DNA from: Pseudomonadota bacterium
GTDB lineage: Bacteria; Myxococcota_A; UBA9042; GCA-2863065
Length of the DNA: 39,288 bases
Direction of reading: 5' to 3'
NCBI GenBank assembly: GCA_005776725.1
Contig: SXOO01000103.1
Location: 1-39,288, forward strand
Part shown: positions 34,822-39,288 of the stretch, in pieces
How positions within the stretch are numbered: the first letter of the stretch is position 1
How the letters are laid out: each line of letters starts with the position of its first letter
Notes under the pieces: model-generated
The model's database searches: none
What the model was told of the DNA's origin: nothing
Seen by the model: only the letters and a program-made list of their open reading frames with translations
Translations under genes and position numbers: made by a program

Positions 34822-35621
34822 TGAAGGGTCTCCCGCCGGGAAGGCGCGGCCGGCGGGGCTCCGCTCGGTCGCTCGCGGAGCGCCGCCCGCCACTCTCCCA
34901 CCACGGTCGCGCACTCTCGCACGGCCTCGTGGAGGCGGGCGTCGTTTGCAGCCTCCTGGAGGTGATTCGAGCGTAGGAAAGGGACGAGCCCCGCTGCCAG
35001 CGCCGGCCGGGTGTAGGGGTTGTTGATCAGCGTTCGCTGCACCTCGTATCGGAAGGACCATCGGCCGTGGACGCCGATCTGGTCCTGCACCGACTGAGTG
35101 GTGGGGCGCCGTGACGCCATGAGGATGAGGTCCCGCTCCACGAGCTTCGGGTTGTCGAGGAGGATCTCCACGACCTGCGGGTGCGGGTCCAAGCAGAGGC
35201 GCACCAGGGTCTCGCGATCGTGTCCGCGAGCCATGGCCTTCCGGCGGCCCAGCGGCGTATCGACCAGCAATGGATCCGGTTGAACGTCGTCTGCGCGCGC
35301 CTCGAGGCGCGGCGGTCCTGACAGCAGGAGGCTGCGCACCGGACCATATCCGGCCCCATACGCCGCCCGGTAGAGCTCCTCGAGGCGGGCGTAGGGGACG
35401 CGGGTGCGGTCGAGCAGCGTGATGAGGGCCGCGTGATACCCCTCTCGGTAGCCCTCGAGATCGATCGAGGTCATGAGCTCCTTCAGGCCCTCGGCCAGCT
35501 CTCCCGGCGAGCCCTCCTCGAAGAAACGACCGACGACGGCGGGCTCCACGAGCTTTGCGGCGCGCACGGCGAGGACCCGGCGGATATACGCCGCGACGAG
35601 CGGGGTGGGCGCCGAGCTCAA
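34818..35621 (-). CDS. Helical-repeat protein of unknown function
   Basis: TTG 35621 overlaps the upstream stop as TTGA and encodes 267 residues. Stretches such as DPHPQVVEILLDNPKLVERDL and VQRTLINNPYTRPALAAGL have the alternating helix pattern of HEAT or leucine-rich-variant repeats, as in DUF2336-like proteins. No signal peptide or catalytic motif is seen, so it is likely cytoplasmic and may be a scaffold. It ends with a Pro/Arg-rich tail that overlaps the next gene by 4 nt. Confidence 0.7.
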   Translation of the reverse strand: MSSAPTPLVAAYIRRVLAVRAAKLVEPAVVGRFFEEGSPGELAEGLKELMTSIDLEGYREGYHAALITLLDRTRVPYARLEELYRAAYGAGYGPVRSLLLSGPPRLEARADDVQPDPLLVDTPLGRRKAMARGHDRETLVRLCLDPHPQVVEILLDNPKLVERDLILMASRRPTTQSVQDQIGVHGRWSFRYEVQRTLINNPYTRPALAAGLVPFLRSNHLQEAANDARLHEAVRECATVVGEWRAALRERPSGAPPAAPSRRETLQ

Positions 35622-36292
35622 CGCAGGTCCATGTGGAGGATCGTGGTCATGCCCCCCTCGATCTTGACGGTGTGCTCACGCTCCCCGGCCTCGCCCACGA
35701 GCCGTAGGACGTGGCTGCCCTTCGGCAGCTCGTAGCCGTAGACCGGCGTGTCGAGGCCCGTGTCGCGGCCGTCCACGAAGAGCCGGCTCACGGGCACTGC
35801 CGTGATGTTGAGGAAGCCGAACGCCCCCGCGTCGAAGAAGGCGTTCTTGAAGGGCATCGGGCCGACGGCGTCGGTGACGAAACGCTCGATGCGATCGACC
35901 ACGCGCGCGTAGGTCGGGTCGTCCTGGGCTTCGGGCTCGGTGACTTTGAAGACGTTCGAGCGGCCGTCGATCACGAGCTCCACCTCGAATGTCTGGGCGC
36001 CTACGTGCACCTTGGGCGCCGGGGCGTCCCGGAGCTCGAGCGCGCCATCGCCGAGGAGACCCGCGAGCAGCGCCTCGAACTCGTCTGTGGGCACGAGGCG
36101 CATGTCCGTGAGCGCCTCGTCAACGTTGACCAGAGCGCAGTAGTGGTTGGCGACTGCGACGCGCTTCCGCCAGAGCACCTCCCAGTGGACGAGGCGATAA
36201 GGCGTGAAGCCTCCGGTCATCCGGAGGCTGACGAAGGTGCCGTCGGCGGGAGCGCTGCCGGCGAGGAGAGCGGCCAAGTAGGGCACGAGCAC
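35618..36292 (-). CDS. Exported protein with C-terminal PEGA domain
   Basis: The frame is open much further upstream, over the oppositely coded gene, but GTG 36292 (or GTG 36286) gives a sensible signal (LVPYLAALLAGSAPA) and a 224-residue product. Residues 160-224 are PEGA-like (SRLFVDGRDTGLDTPVYGYELPKGSHVLRL split over two strands, then TTILHMDLR). PEGA domains are surface or periplasmic beta modules common in myxobacterial kinase systems. The N-terminal part has no known family. First gene of the kinase operon, 72 bp from the divergent gene. Confidence 0.72.
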   Translation of the reverse strand: MLVPYLAALLAGSAPADGTFVSLRMTGGFTPYRLVHWEVLWRKRVAVANHYCALVNVDEALTDMRLVPTDEFEALLAGLLGDGALELRDAPAPKVHVGAQTFEVELVIDGRSNVFKVTEPEAQDDPTYARVVDRIERFVTDAVGPMPFKNAFFDAGAFGFLNITAVPVSRLFVDGRDTGLDTPVYGYELPKGSHVLRLVGEAGEREHTVKIEGGMTTILHMDLR

Positions 36293-36364
36293 CCCGCCAT
36301 TCTGCGCACGCCCTCGAGCGGCGCAAGCGGCGACACCGCCTCTTCGAAGTGGTACACCCCGCGC

Positions 36365-37075
36365 ATGCGTCGCGACGCCGGCCCCTTGCTCGTTTTGATC
36401 GGCCTCTGCCTGCTCGTTGGACCGGCCGCTGCCTGTCCCGAGGTGCCGGTGGCCTTCGATCCGGGCGACCCCTCGCTCGAGGTGGCGCCGTGGCGGGCGC
36501 CCGCGGGCCACTGGCGAAGCCAGCGATTCGAGCAAGCTCACAAAGGCTTCCACAAAGCGGGGATCGCCCTCGAGCGGGAAGTCGAGCGACTCTTTCGTCC
36601 GGGTAAGGGCGGCAAGCCGCCGTCCAACGCGGCGATCCAGAGGTTCCTCGCCAAGACCCTGTACGCGCGCCCGCCGGCGCTCCAGGTCTCGGGCGATCGC
36701 TTCTTCGCGCCCTCCGCTGTCCTGTGGGCATGGGCGGACTCGGCGTGCCGCGCAGGCCAGGTGCTCGAGGCCCACACGGCGCTGAAGAAGCTCGCGCGCT
36801 TTCGCGACGACGCCGCCGTGCGTCGCCATCTTCTGGCCACCGCGCTGCGGCTCGGGCGGGTCGATGAGGCGGCCACGCTGCTTCGCAACCTGCCGCCAGA
36901 GGGCTTCCTCTCTCCCTACGCCGAGGCCGTGATCTCTGCAGGGCGGGGCCAGCTCGCCCACGCCCGTGAGCGACTTCGGGTTGCCGAGAAGGCTGCCATC
37001 ACGCCGGCCGAGCGCTCTCTCGTCGAGTCGCTCTCGAAGGGGCTGGCACCGAGCGAGGGGGGGCCGGCGCGATGA
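36365..37075 (+). CDS. Exported helical (TPR-like) protein of unknown function
   Basis: ATG 36365 begins a signal peptide (LLVLIGLCLLVGPAAA) with cleavage probably before Cys24. The 236-residue product is rich in Ala/Leu/Arg helices (AHTALKKLARF, AAVRRHLLATALRLGRVDEA) that resemble tetratricopeptide repeats. No enzymatic motif is visible. It overlaps the following Cys4 gene by 4 nt (ATGA), starting a plus-strand operon with an ATP-grasp protein. A much longer open frame upstream is a shadow of the opposite strand. Confidence 0.7.
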   Translation: MRRDAGPLLVLIGLCLLVGPAAACPEVPVAFDPGDPSLEVAPWRAPAGHWRSQRFEQAHKGFHKAGIALEREVERLFRPGKGGKPPSNAAIQRFLAKTLYARPPALQVSGDRFFAPSAVLWAWADSACRAGQVLEAHTALKKLARFRDDAAVRRHLLATALRLGRVDEAATLLRNLPPEGFLSPYAEAVISAGRGQLAHARERLRVAEKAAITPAERSLVESLSKGLAPSEGGPAR

Positions 37076-37407
37076 CAAGAAGGCAGGCGGATGAGCCCAT
37101 GGCGTCGGCTGGACCGGCGGTGTACCCCAGCCGTCGGGGCGGGCACCGTGATCCCATTGCCGAAGCGTTCTTGCTTGGCCGTGACGACGTGGAGCTGGCG
37201 CGCCTCAACGCGGCGTTCATGGAGGAGCAGGCGCGTTACCGCCTCGCGTTTCAGTGCGGCGACTGCGAGCATTTTGCGGCAGACGGCGGGGCAGGGCGCT
37301 GCAGTCTCGAGTATCCCAACGCGAGTCTCCTCGCGGTCCTCGAGACCGGCGTGGTGCTCGCGGGCTCCGGCGCCACCTGGTTCTGCAAACACTTCGAGGC
37401 GTTATGA
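37072..37407 (+). CDS. Cys4 mini-protein, possible metal-binding
   Basis: A 111-residue cytoplasmic protein with four conserved-looking cysteines in the C-terminal half: CGDC (C62, C65), GRC (C77) and WFCKHFE (C105), spaced like a zinc or iron-sulfur site. The N-terminal part is Arg-rich and helical (DDVELARLNAAFMEEQAR). I do not know the family. It overlaps the genes on both sides by 4 nt (37072 and 37404), so it should be made together with the ATP-grasp ligase, perhaps as its partner or substrate. Confidence 0.72.
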   Translation: MTRRQADEPMASAGPAVYPSRRGGHRDPIAEAFLLGRDDVELARLNAAFMEEQARYRLAFQCGDCEHFAADGGAGRCSLEYPNASLLAVLETGVVLAGSGATWFCKHFEAL

Positions 37408-38630
37408 GCGCGAGGTCCCCGTCGTCGCCCGGGCTCCAGACCAACCCGTCGGGGTCCGGCCAAGCGCCTCCGCGCTCCGACGAATTCACCGGAGCGCGAG
37501 ACCGCGGAGGTGAACCGGGCCGGGGAGCTCTGCTGCCCCGGCCCCAACATGAATTCCGCGCCACGGTGCTCGTGACCGCCGCGGGAGGCCCGGGCGCCGT
37601 CAACATGACGCGTTCGCTAGAGCTCGATCCGGGCCTGCGCCTCTACGGCTGCGACGCTTCCCCGACCTACGTGCACCTCGCCCGGATGCCCCACAAGGCT
37701 CTGGTCCCGAGATCTTCGGATGTCGAGGCCTACCTGGGCGCGATCAATCACCTGTGTGAGCGGTGGGGCATCGACGTCGTCCTGCCCAACAACAGCCTCG
37801 AGGCCCACACCCTGTCCCTGCACCGCGAGCGCCTAGGGGCCCGCGTCTGGCTCCCCTCGCCGCCGGTCCTCGACCTCGCCAACTCCAAGTGGCAGAGCTA
37901 CTTGCGCTGGCGGGACGCGGGTCTGCCGGTGCCCGAGAGCTGGCTCCTCGAGAGCCGCGAGGATCTCGCGCGAGTTTTCCTGGCGCACCCGGGGCGCCCC
38001 ATCTGGGTCCGCGGCGCGGGGATCCCCGGCAAGGGGATCGGCGGAGCGGCGCTCCCGTGTCGCAGCCTCGCGCAGGCGGAGGCTTGGGTAGACTTCTACT
38101 CCGGCTGGGGGGGCATGATGGCCTCCGAGTACCTGCCGGGCGACAACCTCACCTGGATCGGGCTCTTCGAGCGGGGGCGCCTCATCACGAGCGCCTCGCG
38201 GATCCGCCACGCGTACGTCATTCCCCACGTCTCGCCCTCCGGGATCACGGGGGCGCCCGCCGTGAGCGAGATCGTCCACCGCCCCGAGCTAAACCCGCTG
38301 GCGCTGGAGGCGGCCCTCACGCTCGATCCCGAGCTCACCGGCGTCAGCTTCCTCGACTTCAAGTGCGACGCCTCCGGCGCGCCGCGCATCACCGAGATGA
38401 ACGCGGGGCGCTTCGGCACCACGCACCACTTCTACAGCGCGGCCGGCCTCAACCTCCCCGCGATGGCAGTGCGGCTCTGCATGGGTGTGCCCCTCGAGCC
38501 GGCGCCCCCGGTCTTCGACGCGCTCCCCGCTGGCCTCATCTGGATCCGGACGCTCGACGCTGGCCCGGTGCTCATCACGCGCGCCGAGCTCGACAGGATG
38601 GCGCTGGACCTCAGGGCCGACCGGGTTTGA
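37404..38630 (+). CDS. ATP-grasp ligase, carbamoyl-phosphate-synthase-like
   Basis: ATG 37404 overlaps the previous stop by 4 nt with GAGG 5 nt upstream. It gives 408 residues, but the first 54 are low-complexity and contain repeat copy 2. The family-like start is GTG 37566 (VLVTAAGGPGAVNMTRSL). The domain order is an N-terminal Rossmann-like part, then ATP-grasp: WLPSPPVLDLANSKWQSY, IWVRGAGIPGKGIGG with nucleotide-binding lysine, SFLDFKCDASGAP and ITEMNAGRFG for metal ligands. Such enzymes join a carboxylate and an amine with ATP; homologues make small metabolites or modify peptides. Substrate unknown. The neighbours are a Cys4 protein and a deiminase. Confidence 0.85.
   Translation: MSARSPSSPGLQTNPSGSGQAPPRSDEFTGARDRGGEPGRGALLPRPQHEFRATVLVTAAGGPGAVNMTRSLELDPGLRLYGCDASPTYVHLARMPHKALVPRSSDVEAYLGAINHLCERWGIDVVLPNNSLEAHTLSLHRERLGARVWLPSPPVLDLANSKWQSYLRWRDAGLPVPESWLLESREDLARVFLAHPGRPIWVRGAGIPGKGIGGAALPCRSLAQAEAWVDFYSGWGGMMASEYLPGDNLTWIGLFERGRLITSASRIRHAYVIPHVSPSGITGAPAVSEIVHRPELNPLALEAALTLDPELTGVSFLDFKCDASGAPRITEMNAGRFGTTHHFYSAAGLNLPAMAVRLCMGVPLEPAPPVFDALPAGLIWIRTLDAGPVLITRAELDRMALDLRADRV
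37478..37553 (+). repeat. 76-nt structured element, copy 2
   Basis: Differs from copy 1 (16161-16236) at two places: A for G at 37488 makes the first stem fully Watson-Crick (TTCACC/GGTGAA), and C for G at 37502 breaks the tetraloop-closing pair. It ends 12 nt before the family-like GTG start of the ATP-grasp gene (37566), but lies within the frame if translation begins at 37404. A GAATTC lies inside its left end and another at its right end. Confidence 0.85.
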
Positions 38631-38670
38631 CCGTTGACCTCGCCTCGGCGAGGTGCGACACCACGCCGCC

Positions 38671-39288
38671 GTGTCAAAGAGACTCCCCGCCGAATGGGAG
38701 CCGCAGTCAGCGGTTCAGCTCACGTGGCCCCACGAGGGCACAGGCTTCCGACCGTGGCTAGCGGAGGTCTCCGCAGTCTTCGAGGCGATGGGCCGCGCTA
38801 TCCTCGAGAACGGGCAGGAGCTCGTGGTCGCGTGCCATGACGCTGGCGTGGTGGCGGCGGTACGCACCGCCCTCGGCGCGTCGCCGGCGCTCCACACCGT
38901 GATCACTGGCTCGGATGACGTCTGGTCGCGCGACCACGGACCGATCACCATCGAGCGGGACGGTCGCCGCGTGGCGCTCGACTTCCGATTCACCGGCTGG
39001 GGCGGCAAGTTCGAAGCGGCGCTCGACGACCGGATCCCCCAGCGCCTCGGCGAGCGAGGCTCCGAGCGGGTGAGAGCGCTGCTCGGGCCGGTCGAGACCG
39101 TGGAGCTGGTGCTCGAAGGGGGCGGGATCGAGTCGGACGGGCAGGGGACCATCCTCACCACCGAGTCCGTGCTCCTGAACCCGAACCGCACCTCGCTCGA
39201 TCGCGCCGGCGTGGAGGGCGCCCTCGCCCGGCACCTGGGCGCCGAGCGGGTCTTGTGGCTAGCCTTCGGTCACCTCGAAGGCGACGAC
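38671..39288 (+). CDS. Agmatine deiminase / peptidyl-arginine deiminase family protein (3' end cut)
   Basis: GTG 38671 opens a frame that runs off the window; 206 residues are visible. The opening LPAEWEPQSAVQLTWPH is typical of agmatine deiminases (AguA), which hydrolyse agmatine to N-carbamoylputrescine and ammonia. Further motifs are DVWSRDHGPI (substrate-binding Asp and Arg), DFRFTGWGGKF and LEGGGIESDG, all at expected spacing, followed by the GHLEGDD segment with the catalytic His. The active-site Cys would lie in the missing part. It starts 40 nt after the ATP-grasp stop on the same strand, likely the same operon. Confidence 0.9.
   Translation, partial: MSKRLPAEWEPQSAVQLTWPHEGTGFRPWLAEVSAVFEAMGRAILENGQELVVACHDAGVVAAVRTALGASPALHTVITGSDDVWSRDHGPITIERDGRRVALDFRFTGWGGKFEAALDDRIPQRLGERGSERVRALLGPVETVELVLEGGGIESDGQGTILTTESVLLNPNRTSLDRAGVEGALARHLGAERVLWLAFGHLEGDD

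Noticed and set aside
37482..37556. EcoRI sites (GAATTC) at both ends of repeat copy 2, suggesting a cloning adaptor or assembly artefact
   Set aside because: Copy 1 has only the left site, the two copies differ at structured positions, and flanks continue smoothly into genes with normal codon use. Artefact is possible but not favoured.
1..39288. rRNA, tRNA, CRISPR arrays, transposases, phage or toxin-antitoxin genes
   Set aside because: None of the expected sequences or protein motifs was seen on either strand; the only dispersed repeat found is the 76-nt pair.

Overview
This is a very GC-rich, densely packed bacterial window with 27 protein-coding genes (two cut by the window edges) and no rRNA, tRNA, CRISPR array or recognisable insertion sequence. 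Several hallmarks point to a member of the Myxococcota (former Deltaproteobacteria): 'Myxococcus cysteine-rich repeat'/DUF4215 arrays (CGDG...CDDGN..GDGCS..C), MopE-like Cys/Asp motifs (CNGxDDDCDGxxDE), C-terminal hydrophobic-plus-Arg tails of the MYXO-CTERM type, FG-GAP propellers, PEGA and PilZ domains, a Hanks-type kinase and many secreted lipoproteins. The genus cannot be read from the sequence. Start codons are often GTG or TTG, and neighbouring genes commonly overlap by 4 nt (ATGA, GTGA, TTGA).

Layout. 1-9115: a cell-surface block. A cut propeller-like lipoprotein and a 1554-residue FG-GAP/SpoIID/Cys-rich protein lie on the minus strand. A divergent M23 zinc metallopeptidase lipoprotein with MopE repeats and a C-terminal anchor lies on the plus strand. 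9112-11447: a polar amino-acid ABC importer, a substrate-binding/permease fusion plus an ATPase with a variant signature motif. 11601-14825: a large lipoprotein with an Asp/Thr stalk, an exported truncated-globin-like domain and alternating PPC-like and Cys-rich modules. 15070-19204: a DsbA-like thiol protein, then three overlapping genes (SGNH hydrolase lipoprotein, alpha/beta esterase, degenerate PlsC-like acyltransferase).

19216-29495 (minus): TyrA (chorismate mutase/prephenate dehydrogenase) overlapped by a PP2C phosphatase, an M15-type D,D-peptidase, and a 2457-residue lipoprotein with 25 tandem Cys-rich repeats and PPC-like domains. 29607-33031: a PilZ protein, a glucodextranase-C-like lipoprotein, IlvE and a Zn-ribbon/CarD-like small protein. 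33068-36292 (minus): a tightly coupled four-gene operon (PEGA protein, helical-repeat protein, lipoprotein, Ser/Thr kinase). 36365-39288 (plus): an exported protein, a Cys4 mini-protein, an ATP-grasp ligase and the start of an agmatine deiminase-family gene.

The most unusual features are these. (1) A 76-nt element occurs twice, 21 kb apart, with only two mismatches. It folds into two strong hairpins, the first capped by a GAGA tetraloop in copy 1, and lies each time just before a gene. (2) A globin-like domain sits in an exported, Cys-rich lipoprotein. (3) A MYXO-CTERM-like tail and a perfect lipobox signal peptide share the same residues in the middle of one long reading frame. No promoter, fold or homology claim here was computed; all were made by eye.
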